Positions 1 through 11,845 of a DNA stretch of 64,000 nt are shown one piece after another. Source of the stretch: Pseudoscleropodium purum. Taxonomy: Eukaryota > Streptophyta > Bryopsida > Hypnales > Brachytheciaceae. The DNA lies in contig OZ017799.1 in assembly GCA_963969395.1 (NCBI GenBank), positions 11,348,501 through 11,412,500 of the forward strand, written 5' to 3'. Positions within the stretch are counted from its first letter, which is position 1. Each line of letters opens with the position of its first letter. Below the pieces are notes generated by a model. That model saw only the letters and a program-made list of their open reading frames with translations. It had not been told where the DNA came from and made no database searches. A program made the translations under genes and the position numbers.

Positions 1-2650
1 AGGCATGCCAAAACTCAATCAAAATCCAATCAAGTATAAATAAAGTCCAAGGGAGAAGGGGTACGGATTTATAGAAGACACTAAAGATAGATAAAGGTTG
101 GTAGGAAATCTCTAGGGGGAAGGTCAACCATTAGAGAAGAAACAACCCAATAAGTGACATTAGATAAGAATATCGGGTTGGAATAATCAATTATTGTGTA
201 GGACATAGAGTCAAAGTCTAAAGTCAACTTTAGCATATAATAATGGAGGAAAGATAGAAGGAAAAGAAGAATAGTAGAAGGGAAAAAAATAGAGGAGGAA
301 GAAAGAAAATAATCTTAGAGAAAGCGACCACTTGTAAGTTTTCTTTATCTTCAAGCTACGACCAAGATTATTAAGGTGGAAGAAGGATGAAAAACGAGGG
401 AGAGCATCAAGGGTTACAACACAATCTCAATAACAACCCCACTTTTGAGGTATGTACCTAAATCCTTTATTTTTCTTGAATTTTTAAAGTTAACTAGTTT
501 TACTACACTATCAAAAGTCTAAAGCCAATTCAGATTGTAAAGAGTAGGTTATTACCTAATGTCAGGTGGTTCATAGTACAAGCCTTGCCTAGCGATTTCT
601 AAAACTATATTACACTTAGAATTCTGAGTTATTTCAATGAAGATATTAATGGAAGAAGTTTTGAACCATATTGGATGAAAACTAGCTCAATTCATTCAAA
701 GAGACCAGAAATGGAAACTAAAATAAGTTAAAGGATTTGGAAGTCAAAGGTAAGAGAAACACTAGGTTTTGAATTATTGTTAGAAAACTATGGATGAAGG
801 TTGATTTACCGAATAGTGGTCAAAGTTCATCCTTCCATAACTCTCACTAGAGAAGTCCAAATTAGAAGTTCTTATCAAGTAGAGAGTGTGAACTAAGGCT
901 TACAAAAGACCAATTTCAATCATACAAAAACAATAAGTTGGTAGAAGGAACTTACAACTCAATTGAACTAGAGAAGTGTTCACTTGGAAATTATAAAACA
1001 ATATTTAAAACCTCCACAATGAAGGGTAGAGGGATAAAGAATGTTATGAATCATAGGAGTAGGAATTCTAGAAAGATCCATTACTTAGAAGGCACTATGG
1101 ACCAATGTTAAAACACCTATAGGATAGAAATAAAAAATCCAAGAACCTGGTTATGTTTGCTTGTTTACCAAGGGCGAGTAAAAAAGCACTTACATCGGTG
1201 TAATCCCTCATCAAATTCTCTCAAAGCAAGGAGGTCTTTGTGTGTGACTATGTTGCAACAATTCACATTTGTATTGCTGAAATACTAGCTTTGTATATGG
1301 ACGAGAGCAGTGCGTTTTAACAGGATTTGTTTTGGGATTTTAACACTCTCAATGAAGTTCAACATGATGCCATCCCCATGTCTTGGGTGAGTGAAGCTCT
1401 AGACTTGAATGAAGTAGGCGAGACTTTGTATTTTACCTGTGGTGATCATAGTATCCAAGCACTTGATGTAAATCCAAGCAAAGACACTTCAGTGCCCATC
1501 ACTTGGGAGCTACATGCAAGCATCTGCAATGATGTGAAGGCCATGTATAAAGGTCAAATTCACTCCTTATTGTTAGTGGTTACACAATATAACAGAGAGA
1601 AACATAGTACACACTAGCATATTAGAGATGGCCCAAAAAACAAGTTTTCCAGGTGCCTTCCGGAAATAAAGACCTAGCTAGGTCCGGTATAGATTTGAAG
1701 GTCTGATTGAGCCATTGAATCTGAGCTAATATCACTGAAATCCGCCATTTAACAAACACGAGAAAGAAATTAGTTACTAATTGACACCTTCTAGGAACCC
1801 CCAAAAGTATAAATAGAAATGCAAATGTCAATGTCAATTAAGTTTAATTTAGGTACGTACAATCAAATCTATTTAATCAATCACGAACTTCTTAAGCCTG
1901 AAAATCTTAGCTTAGCAAGTCCCTTGACAGAATAACAATGACCAATATTTATATTCTACTTTGGTAGAGATTGCTCAATAGAGTGACCTACACATCAAAT
2001 ACTTGCTCAAAAAGACTAGATAAGAGCTAGCACCATACCAACAGTACGGAAACTAGTTTGTAAGTTCCTGCATTCAAGACGAAGGTATGTACATGAGATA
2101 AGATGAGTTTGAATGCGCTGTCTAGGAAAAAATTTAATAGAAAAAACTCGATCAGACAAATGTCAATGAACAACAATTAATTATGGTGTAGTTCCCAATG
2201 TAATTGTGGCATATTATGATTGGCTAACAAGACTCTCAATATTGCAACTAGCCCTTGGTTGGGAAGGAGTAGGTCTATATCACCATTATGGAAGAAAGTC
2301 CATCTTCCACTAAAAAATTCACAGTGATTTTATGCTGTGAAAAAAAAATCTGAAAACCTATTCAAACCTTCTATTGTCTATTGCTAAATATAAGAAACTT
2401 TACCTTTTGAAGAAACCCACCTTGTAGATACCAGAAATTGCTTAAGTAGTCAAGAATGGGTTGCCTTCTTTACAGCTTCATCTTTTCTGAGAAAAACTAG
2501 GTGCTTTGTAGTGCAAGGGTTGCCAAGATCATGCTTTACATCATTAAGAAAACTGCCGTTGACAATTACGGAGTACTAAACTAATGCAACCTGCAAAGTG
2601 CTACAAAATGCAAGCTGAGTTGCAAGAAAATGTACCTACAACCCACGTTT
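1..2650. other. AT-rich region, no recognised gene
   Basis: I see no recognisable coding region, RNA gene or bounded mobile element. Positions 220-330 form a purine-rich stretch. A short open frame at about 1330-1617 (about 96 codons, opening with TTG rather than ATG) has no recognisable domain and could be chance or part of an old exon. Confidence 0.5.
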
Positions 2651-2873
2651 CTGGCAGGCGGAGATGAACCTGATAAGAGAATTTGAAAGGGCTGGCACGT
2701 ACGGACACAAGGCAGCGCCCACTTTCGTAAGCAAACAGTCATGTTCGTTGATCAGCAGTTCCGTACTCGGGGTTCCGCGCCTCCCAACTTTGACACTCTC
2801 AGAATTTCTCAGTATATCGATCCTCGCGCTTGTGAAGCTGGGGAAACCCTAAACAAATTAAAACAAGCTGTAC

Positions 2874-2880
2874 TATAAAA
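2874..2880 (+). promoter_or_regulatory. TATA box of the terpene synthase gene
   Basis: The sequence TATAAAA lies 106 bases before the preferred ATG at 2980 and 52 bases before the alternative ATG at 2926. This predicts a transcription start near 2905. It is the only good TATA match directly upstream of the gene. Confidence 0.6.
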
Positions 2881-2979
2881 GCAGGAGGGGGCAGGCCCTA
2901 TGCTATAAGAGGAGAGAAACACCACATGTGCCACAAACCATCTACGATAGCAAGAGTTTCGATCGATCGAGAGAGCAAG

Positions 2980-4098
2980 ATGGTGACTGCGATGGAGCCA
3001 CCGGTTCCAGTTTCCTCAGTTCAGATTGCTTCCAAGGGAGATGACAAGCTTCCACCCTTGCTGTCCATGATCGTAGAAGGCCTGCCGCCGTATGCTGAGT
3101 CCAAGTATGTGCACGAGGCGGAAAACTATTTGAAGGAGCAGGTGAAGCGGTATGAGAATCCCCCTTCTTTGGACACCTACTACCGTTACGGCCTTGTCTT
3201 TGCCGGATATTGTCACCCTGGAGTGATCAGCTTGGACCGTCTCGTTGCCTTGTCCACTTACTATGCTTCATTATTCTTGTTGGATGATCTCCTTTTTGAC
3301 GATCCAGATGAGAATCTCTTTGAACCCTATGGCATTGACCGCAGTGTTCTCTCGAGCCCTGAGAAAATACGAGAATATCTTGATCATCTCGCTGCAGTTT
3401 TTGGTCAGCAAAAGTCACCCCGTAGCCCTGCTACCTTGATTGAGACCTTGATGTGCGAGGTGGGTCGGGACATGTTGGCTTTGTCGAACCCCGAATGGTT
3501 CAAGGCGAATCTTCACTTGCTCTATGAATATTTCCATGTCTCTGTTGCTGGCCACTCTGATATCGTTACAGGCCACAACTCATACTTCCAAGACTTGCAG
3601 TCTTATACCGACATGCGCGCTGTCATCGCGGGTGGTAAGTATATTCTAATATTGACGGAGTTTGCTAGCGATACCTACATTCCGACTGTCATGAGATCGG
3701 ATCCATACATGCAGAAAATGGAGATTGCAGCAGCCACACATCTTGCCTTCGCAAATGACGTCTTCTCATACCACAAGGAGAGCACTGTAGAAGAAAACCC
3801 TCGCAATCTCGTCACTGTGCTTATGGCTTGTGAAGGAAAGTCTTTTGTCCAGGCGGCGCAGCAAGCCATAGAATTGGTGAACAAATATGCGTCTTCAATC
3901 TTGGATTTGGAGGTAGAAGCTTCCGACTCTGTTTTGCAGAATCACTCGCGCGAAACCAGAGCACTTGTTGCTGGCAATGTGTACTATAGTTGCATGTGCG
4001 AGCGCTACCGGCAACCTGATTCGGTGTTTCCCGAGCTGAGAGACATGAGTACGAGCTGGAAGGCCTTTCTTGAGTCCAGTGGTGGAGTTGTTGTGTAA
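2980..4098 (+). CDS. Microbial terpene synthase-like protein (MTPSL), class I
   Basis: An intact, intronless reading frame of 372 residues from this ATG. It fits a class I terpene synthase of the microbial-like type: it ionises a prenyl diphosphate and cyclises it to a mono- or sesquiterpene, probably in the cytosol because no transit peptide is apparent. Visible motifs are the Asp-rich metal site DDLLFDD at residues 102-108, the second metal site NDVFSYHKE at 259-267 (NSE type), an Arg at about 213 where the diphosphate sensor sits, and an Arg-Tyr pair at 342-343. The length suits the single alpha-domain family, not the larger seed-plant synthases. An in-frame ATG at 2926 would add 18 residues, but its context is poor (C at -3, T at +4) while 2980 has A at -3 and G at +4. 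Substrate and product cannot be told from sequence. Family assignment is firm. Confidence 0.9.
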   Translation: MVTAMEPPVPVSSVQIASKGDDKLPPLLSMIVEGLPPYAESKYVHEAENYLKEQVKRYENPPSLDTYYRYGLVFAGYCHPGVISLDRLVALSTYYASLFLLDDLLFDDPDENLFEPYGIDRSVLSSPEKIREYLDHLAAVFGQQKSPRSPATLIETLMCEVGRDMLALSNPEWFKANLHLLYEYFHVSVAGHSDIVTGHNSYFQDLQSYTDMRAVIAGGKYILILTEFASDTYIPTVMRSDPYMQKMEIAAATHLAFANDVFSYHKESTVEENPRNLVTVLMACEGKSFVQAAQQAIELVNKYASSILDLEVEASDSVLQNHSRETRALVAGNVYYSCMCERYRQPDSVFPELRDMSTSWKAFLESSGGVVV

Positions 4099-4235
4099 TT
4101 TTCTTTTCATTTGGGTGGCACAATCTATCTTGTTTCTCACCTAGGTTTATGTGCCACAAGGGATTGGATACCATCACCCCCCAAATGTTGACTAGCTTAG
4201 TACTGCCAACGTCTTTTGAGACGTACAGCACTATT

Positions 4236-4338
4236 AATAAACCACATGGCTGGATGTCTTACCACAAATTCTGTAGAGTCTAAGATCGATGTTCCGTCTC
4301 TTTTCTGTTTCATGGTCACAGTTTGTTTTTGAAATAAA
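4236..4338 (+). terminator. Polyadenylation signals of the terpene synthase gene
   Basis: Two AATAAA hexamers, at 4236-4241 and 4333-4338, lie about 140 and 235 bases after the stop codon on the coding strand. Both are well placed for 3'-end formation; which is used cannot be told. Confidence 0.5.
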
Positions 4339-4379
4339 ATATCCAGGTCATTACTGTAACTCCCAGTGTTCCATGTACA

Positions 4380-5340
4380 GCTGCTTTCAATATTTGTACC
4401 TTGATTGCTTCCATGGATGGAAATGTCATCCTAATGTGGAGGGTATATTTCAGCCAGATTGATGAAATGCTAGTCTATGTACACCGTACTCACCCGTTAT
4501 CACTTGTCATGTCTGGGTTATATAGCGTCGAGATCGTCCAGCAGAATCGTCGAACAGATTGAACGAGGTCGTTCGTCTCTGTCGATGGCTTTCCAGTAGC
4601 ATGGAACCGTTGACAGAAAATGCCCTTCTTCCTCTCTAAGCTCTCTCGGTTCTGAACTCCTTTACCGATTTTTCCTCGCAAGTGTATCAGATCGCTCCGT
4701 CGCCGTTTCCAATTGCAAGTTTCTGCAGCTTCCTGTGCACGAAAGTCTAAACCCGTCCCCCGACGATGCCATGTGCTTGTTTCCTTGATCACTTCTCGCT
4801 GGAAATGAGGACTCGTCGTCCTCTCTTTTGAAAACTACGCATTCACGATCGTGGAAGGAGTAGAACGCCGAGTGCCAGAGAATTGTTATTGAATTATTGA
4901 AGTATGGAAACATCATGGCATTGCATGCTTTTGTAAGATGGTCCTTGAGAGCTAGAGATACAGAAGTTCGAAAAAGAAGTTATATATTGAAAGTTCGATC
5001 GGTCAGTATATATTTAGAGTTTGATGGGAGCTAGCGTTCGATGGCGATCGTGACGTCCTTCAGTGTTGAGCCGGGTGCTTTAGAATCGATCGATCGAGAG
5101 CATGGACTTGTGCTGTTGATGTTGATTCCATTGGATCCAGGAACAGTAACAACAGTATCCGAGTATCCGAGCAGCACAAATCGTACACTGGCGCTCGATC
5201 GAATGCACACCGTGTACTGCGCTGCAGAGGTCGTCTTGCACGGAGTTTCAGGCGGCGTTTTCTGCCTTCCAATGCGAAGAAGAGTCGATTGTTGAGTTCA
5301 CAAACGGCGTGACCTCTGCCTGGTCATCGTTTGTGGGTCC
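4380..5340. other. Less AT-rich region without a recognised gene
   Basis: Base composition is closer to that of the terpene synthase gene than to the AT-rich flanks. Short open frames exist on both strands (minus 4490-4792, plus 5041-5295 with an ATG), but neither has a recognisable domain. The run ATCGATCGATCGAGAG at about 5085-5100 resembles the terpene synthase 5' leader (2959-2974). It may be an old exon or promoter remnant. Confidence 0.35.
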
Positions 5341-6599
5341 TAATTTTTACAAAGATCCAATGGTTGGATAAAAAGTTATGTTTCTTTTTTTTCCCTTCCA
5401 TTCAGGCAGGTGGAGGACTCAGAGAATAATATTTTTTCTTTGAAAATTGACATAATATTTCCTAACTTGAGACTCTAATCAAATCTGGAGTCTTTAGATC
5501 TTTTTGTAAAGTGGAATTTGAGTTATGGAACTGGAAAGCTTGACAAAGGGGTATGTGGTTGCACGAAACACTTATCCAATTTTTTGTCACTTGGTTGTGA
5601 ATGGGTGGTTTCTTGGCTATAACTTTTGTAAAGTATGTTCAATATATATGAAACTTGAATGAAATGAAGGTACATATGATAGTTGTAGACATTGTGTAAT
5701 TTTTTTTTTGCATATTTTGAAATTTGTTTATTATTTTTAAAAAGCGTTTGATTGGATATCTATTTTTGCTATTTTCAAGTGGTTAGTCTCATTTTCAATC
5801 TACAACTGCAAATCCAAAGCCAAAAATTAGGAAATTAGTTGCTATTTTATGATTGTTTGCAATGACAATGAGGTTTTAATGCAAATTTTGACATATGCGG
5901 CGTGCATATAGACTCAATGGGTTCATCCTTTGCACAAAATTAGAATGAAAAAGAAAATTTCCTTTTAAGAAATATTTGGCGCAATTCAAGTGCATCAATG
6001 TGGAGAAAATGGCCATTTTTTAATTCATCTTTAAATTATTAAAAATCGAAATGTTTGTACAGTAATTTTCTAATTTTTTTGAAATTCAAAATCTTTTCTT
6101 GTATAAATAAGAACCCCATGAAACAAAGCTCATGCACACACACACCCCTTTTACTGAGAGCTTTTCGCTAGTAATCTACCAAGAATTTGATTACAAGCGA
6201 CCTAACTTTTATACCTCAACCTTTGAGTGCCCAACTCATTTTTACTGAAATCCAAATTCTTTTCAATTCATTCTAAATTCAAATTTTACCTAAAAAGTGA
6301 CTCACATAAATTAACCATATCAATTGGTAGTAGAAACAAGCCTAAAGCTAGAGGGAAAAGGACATATCTTTTGACCGTACCATTGAAAAGATTATAATAG
6401 TCAAACAAGAAAATCTTTGAATTAGGGAGGCCATATTTGGGGCTTTAGGGCACTTCTGGGTAAGGACAAATTGTTTTATTTTGTTGATATATTGAGATCT
6501 AACAAATTATAAGGCATCTAACGCCATTCTTGGTTCTTGGTACTATTAGGAAGCTCTTTGCTAGGAAGGGTATACAAACTTTGTTTCCTAGTGTTGTGA
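5341..6599. other. AT-rich intergenic region
   Basis: No gene, RNA or bounded mobile element is recognised. The sequence is AT-rich with many homopolymer runs and resembles decayed transposon sequence. Confidence 0.4.
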
Positions 6600-8990
6600 T
6601 GTGAAAATTCTAGATTTTGAAAATTAAAAAATTAGATTGCATTATCTTTTATTTTGAAAAAATGATAACTTTCACATTGTATGTTCAAACACAACAAAAC
6701 AAAGCCCTTGCACTCCTTTGTCCATAAATCATAGAACACAACCTCTCACACTACAACAAAGCCCTAAAATATAAAATACATTGAATTTCAAATTTTTTCT
6801 TAATTAAAAAACTACTTCTACTTTTATTTTGGCTATGGCAACCACACATTGCACTTAGGCACATTAGTATCTATACTTGAAATTAAATTGTTGATTTGGT
6901 TTGGTTTGTTGGTATAGAAAATTTTGTTCAAATGGAGGTAGTCCATACTCCATTCTTCAATTCATTTTTTGGACAAATATGGATTTCACATTGTACAATC
7001 TAAATGTGAAAGTGCCAAGTTTGTGGAATACCACCATTTCAATGAGATATCAATTCTATACATTCTTGAAAGTAATGTAGGCATTGTGGGCAATAATTGT
7101 TTTTCATTGGTAAAACCTCTAAATGAGAAATGGGTGTTTGGGGGGCTTTTGTCAATTTCAAGTGGGCAATTGCGATCTCAATTTTCTAATGCTACAATAG
7201 GAATGTTGCACATAGATCCACACATGGGTTGTCTTGGATGCAAGGCATATTTGATTGAATTTGGATTAATGGTTACAAAGTTGTGTCCAATTTAGTCTTT
7301 TTGTTCTCCACTTGGGCAAGTTGGTCAACAAGAAAAACTTCTTGTTTTTGAGGTTTTTTTGCTTGAATTCTTTTTCATAATTTCTCAACTAAATTTCAAA
7401 GTGATTCATCAACTTGAAGAAAATTGTAAGATACATACATTTTGCTAGAAAAAAATTGAAAGATGAATTGTGTCAATGCAAAGTCACGAAAAAAAACTTT
7501 TTCTCAAAGTTTTAAGATGAATATCTTACAATTAATTCGTTAGGTACTTCACTTTGAAATTTTGACACAAGAAATTTTCGATGAGTTAATTAGTTATATG
7601 ATATTACGATTGGATTAGAAAAATTATTCAAAATAAATATTTTTCTAGTTGCCTAGATTAAGATTGAAAATACATTTAACTTCATATATAATTCTTCAAA
7701 TACTTATTCAAATTGGACAAACAATAGGACACATTAGAAAGCTATGACACACACTATCAAAGAGAATTAATAAATGAATTTTTTGACTTTATAATAGCCT
7801 ACTCAAATAATGCAAAAGTCTAATGTACGTGTTTTAGTTATTGAAGGATTAATAAAGAAGTATAGGTAGAATTTTTTTTTATTGTTTAGATCAAACTATT
7901 GACAATTTGAATTCACTTTAACCTTGAAACATTTGGAAGGACAAAAAAGGAAACCTTGGATGACATTTAACACTTTTAAGAGATGGAAAAAATATTATTT
8001 TTTGTCCAATCTTAAATGGAGATTTTATTGAAATCTTTTGCAAGAAGATGGGATTAGAAATTATCTTTTTGACATATTGTTGACTATTCTATATAGGAAG
8101 ATGCTTAATCTACAAATTATCATGTAATAAAATTTGGCAACTTCAATCTCCTTACTCTTGATGTGAATTTGAGCCATTAAATTGATTTTTTGGAATGAGA
8201 GTTCAAGGAATAAAATGCAATTTCTATTCCAACTTGGAAATTTGAAAAATTCTTTAATTATAATATTTTATTGCATTTGAACATTAAGCCTATAACCACA
8301 ATCTATTGATTTTCTAACTATAGAAAGGACATGGTCATTAGAAGAGTTTTGGGGGGTCCAAAAGCGTGTTTCAGGCATGTTCCCCCGCAGCGAGGAGAAT
8401 GGTTCGTTGTTAGAATTTTTTTTTTCATGAAAAAATATAAATAAATAAATAAATAAAAATTTAAAAAAAAATTTAGTCTCCAAATGCAAAAAGAATAAAA
8501 ATAAAAATAAAAAATTTTGGTCAATGATGTGGCAGGGTCTTGGCTACATCAGACCACTACGCCGAACCTATTTCTTGTGTTCACAGGCTGTGATAACTTG
8601 CAAGCATCCAAAGGCCCCAAAAATCTTTTAATGAAATGTTTTCACTTTATGATATACACATAGAAAAATTTTCAAATTTTTTGATTTAATTTTGTATTTG
8701 ATATGATTTCCCTTCACTTTTTCCTAAAAAATTATAGTGATTTTGTAGTTCATTTGTAAACTCATAGACATGTCTTTTTAGGGTCAAAATTCTATTTCAT
8801 TTTTTAATGTTCTTTTATCAACAACACACTAGAAATGGCTAAGTTACTTGTTTAGCAATTAAATTAACTTTAAAAGACTAAAACAACAAAGCATATGTCC
8901 ATTGTCACAATGTTAATTATTTTATTATGTAGTGATATTTATTGTCTTTATTTTGGCTAGATTTGACTAAATTCACTCAAAGAAAATGAA
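6600..8990 (+). repeat. Left arm of a large imperfect inverted repeat
   Basis: This arm matches the reverse complement of 9765-11845 over its length, with many substitutions and small gaps. Clear anchors are 7190-7255 (ATAGATCCACACATGG and neighbours) against about 11170-11290, 6695-6770 (ACAAAGCCC, CTACAACAAAGCCCT) against about 11670-11760, and 8300-8330 against about 10110-10145. The arm is longer than its partner mainly because a 298-bp foldback element sits at 8336-8633. A 108-codon frame (6969-7295, opening with a non-ATG codon) is broken in the other arm and has no recognised domain. The outer boundary near 6600 is approximate. Confidence 0.8.
8336..8633 (+). mobile_element. Foldback element, CATTAG family, copy 1
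   Basis: A 298-bp element with ends CATTAGAAGAGTTTTGGGG and GGCCCCAAAAATCTTTTAATG (imperfect inverted repeats). The right arm of the surrounding inverted repeat gives the empty site near 10105-10115, which confirms the boundaries to within a few bases. No clear target-site duplication is visible. It shares most of its internal sequence with the copy at 50770-51381 (opposite orientation) and more distantly with 14310-14580. It has no coding capacity. Confidence 0.75.
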
Positions 8991-9764
8991 AAGCGGTAAA
9001 AAGAAGTACTTTTTTTCTAGAAGTTCTACACTTTTCTTGTTTTCCTACTTAGTAATTTTTTCTATGTTTTTTCTTTCTTTGGGTGACTTTTTCTTACAAG
9101 TGTACACAATATTTAAATTTTCTATATCTTTAAAGTTTTATTTTGTGAGTAATCTTGAAATTATTTTTATAATTCAAACTATGTTGATCTTGCATAACAT
9201 TTGTAGTAATCTTAGCAATGACTATCCTATGGCCAAAACTAACACTTTTGAGACAAAAAAGTTAAATGTTTCCTACAACAACTCAAAGCCACATTGTCAA
9301 AAGCTCATCCAAGCTTGAAAAAGCATTGTGTTGCTCTTTGCTTGGTCATATTTCACACATATATTTTTTTTTTACCCTTATTTTCAAATAAATTCCTTGT
9401 ACTTATCAAAAATAAGATCCTATGGTTACAAATTCTAAAATATAGATAAAATTTTGATTTCAAGACTCATTTTTAGAAGGTGTTAGTTTTTGAAATTTTC
9501 ATGAGTATTTTCTAATTCTTGATTTAAGGAACTTTAGAAGGTAGTAAGTTTTTGCAACCTTGATTATCTAGGTTGGAGCAACATGAGCGACTTGTAACTT
9601 GATACTACTAGTGAGATAAAGAATGTAGAAAAGTGTACAACCAACCCATTATACATTTTCTAAGTTGTGATAAGATGTAGGACACTAGAGATAAGATAAC
9701 AAACTCTATCTTTGAACTAAGCCATGGTTCTCAAAAGAATCCCTCTCTTTTATCCCTTTTCATT
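8991..9764. other. Spacer between the inverted-repeat arms
   Basis: This single-copy spacer holds most of an open frame from ATG 8986 to 9318 (110 codons) that is rich in Phe, Ser and Leu. It contains ILHNIC near residue 67, a string reminiscent of the C-terminal part of PIF/Harbinger transposases. That resemblance is too short to name the protein. Nothing else is recognised. Confidence 0.35.
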
Positions 9765-11845
9765 TTTTTCTACTGAATTTAGTCAAATCTAGCCAAAATA
9801 AAGATAATAAATGTTTTTACATAACAAAATATTTAAAATCGTAATGATGGACAAATGCTTTGTGGTTTTAGAGTTAATTTAATGGCTAAAAAATTTTCTT
9901 AGTCAGTTCTAGATAGCGTATTGTTGTTGAAAAAACATTAAAAAAAATGGAATAGAATTTGAAATGAAAAAAGAAATCTTTGAGCTTGCAAATTAATTAA
10001 AAAATTACTACAAATTTTTAGGAAAAAGTGAAGAAAATTCATATCAAACACAGAATTAGCTCAAAAAATCTAAAAAGTTCTCTATGGGTTTATCATGGAG
10101 TAAAACCGTTTACCATTAGTCCTTTCTATAGTTAGAAAATCAATAGATTGTTGTTATATAGGCCTAATGTTTAAATTGTAATAAAATATTCAAATTAAAG
10201 AATTTTTAATATTTCCAAGTTGGAGTAGAAATTGCGTTTTATTTTTTGTATTTTATTAATTGAACTTAAATTCAAAAAAAATATTTTTGTTATGATTCAA
10301 ATTCACATTAAGAGCAAAGAGATTAAAGTTGCTAAAATATAATACATGATTATCCATGGATTAAGTATCTTCCTATACAAAATAGTCAACAATATCACAA
10401 AGAGAGAATTTTCAACCCCATCTTCTTGCAAAAGTTTTCAATCAAATTTCAATGAAAGATTGGACACAAAAATATTTTTTTTCCATCTCTTAAGAAAATC
10501 AGATGTCATTCAAGGTTCCTTTATTGGCCTCCCAAGTGTTTCAAGGTTAAGGTGAATTCAAATTGTCAATAGTCCAATTTAAACAAGAAATAAATTCCTA
10601 CCTATGATTCTTATTTAACCCCTAAATGACTAAGAAGCCCACATTGGGCTTTTGTATTTTTTGAGTAGGCTATTGTAAAGTTAAAAAATTTAATTTCTTT
10701 AGATAGCATGTATTATGTTACTAGCTTTCTAGCATGCACTATTGTTTGCCCAATTTGGATAAGTGGTTGAAGAATTATGAGGTAAAATGTGTTTTCAATT
10801 TCAATCTAAGAAGCTAGAAAAAGATTTATTTTGAATAATTTTTCTAATCCAATTGTTACATCATATAACTAACTCATTGAAAATTATTGTGTCAAAATTT
10901 CAAAGTGAAATACCTCACCAAATAATTGTACAATGTTCACCCTAAAACTTAAAGCTTGAGACAAAAAATTTCATGACTTTGCACTTGCATAATTCATCTT
11001 TCAATTTTTTTCTAGTAAGATGTACGTGTCTCACAATTTTTTTCAAGTTGATGAATCAATTTGAAATTTAGTTGAGAATCCATAAATAAGAATTCAAAGA
11101 AAAAACTCTCAAAAACAAAATGTTTTTTTTGTTGCCCGACTTGCCCAAATTGAAAACAAAAAGACTATATTGCCAAACATAACTTTGTAACCATTAATCC
11201 AAATTTTATAAAATATGTCATGCATCCAAGACAATCCATGTGTGGATCTATGTGCAACATTCCAATCGTAGCATTAGAAAATTGAGATTGCAATTATCTA
11301 TCTAAAATTGATAAGAGCCTCTAAAACACACCTTAGTCATTTAGGGTTCTTAACAAAAAAAAAATCAATACTTCCAGTGCCCACATTACTTTAAATAATA
11401 TATATAACTAATATTTCTTTGAAATATAGTATTCCACAAACTTGGCACTTTCACATTTAGATCATGCAATTTGAAATCCATATTTGTCCTAGAAATGAAT
11501 TGAAAAATGGCGTACAAAATACCACCATTTTAATAAAATTACCATACAAAAAAACAAAATTAATTTATGGTATAGATACTAATGTACATAGCTTGTGCCA
11601 TTGCCACAACCAAAATAAATATAGAAGTAAATTTTAAAATTAAATTTTCTTTTTTAATTCAATATCTTTTATAGAATAGGGCTTTGTTGTAGTATGAGAG
11701 GTTGCATTCTTTGATTTATGCATGAATGAGTTCAAGGGCTTTGTTTAGTGGCATTTAGACATGTGGTGTGCAATTTACAAAATAAATGATAATTTAATTC
11801 TATTTTTCTATTTTGAAAAATCCTTAACTTTTACACTATAGGCCT
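9765..11845 (-). repeat. Right arm of a large imperfect inverted repeat
   Basis: Reverse-complement counterpart of 6600-8990. It begins with the complement of the TAGATTTGACTAAATTCA stretch near 8960-8980 and ends near the complement of about 6600. It lacks the foldback element found in the left arm, so it preserves the empty site. The outer boundary is approximate, because the match fades rather than stopping sharply. Confidence 0.8.

Noticed and set aside
6969..7295. A 108-codon frame in the inverted-repeat arm as a gene.
   Set aside because: It lacks an ATG at its start, has no domain, and is disrupted in the other arm.
8268..8524. Minus-strand Phe/Tyr/Leu-rich open frames within the foldback element.
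   Set aside because: They are translations of A/T homopolymer sequence in a non-coding element.
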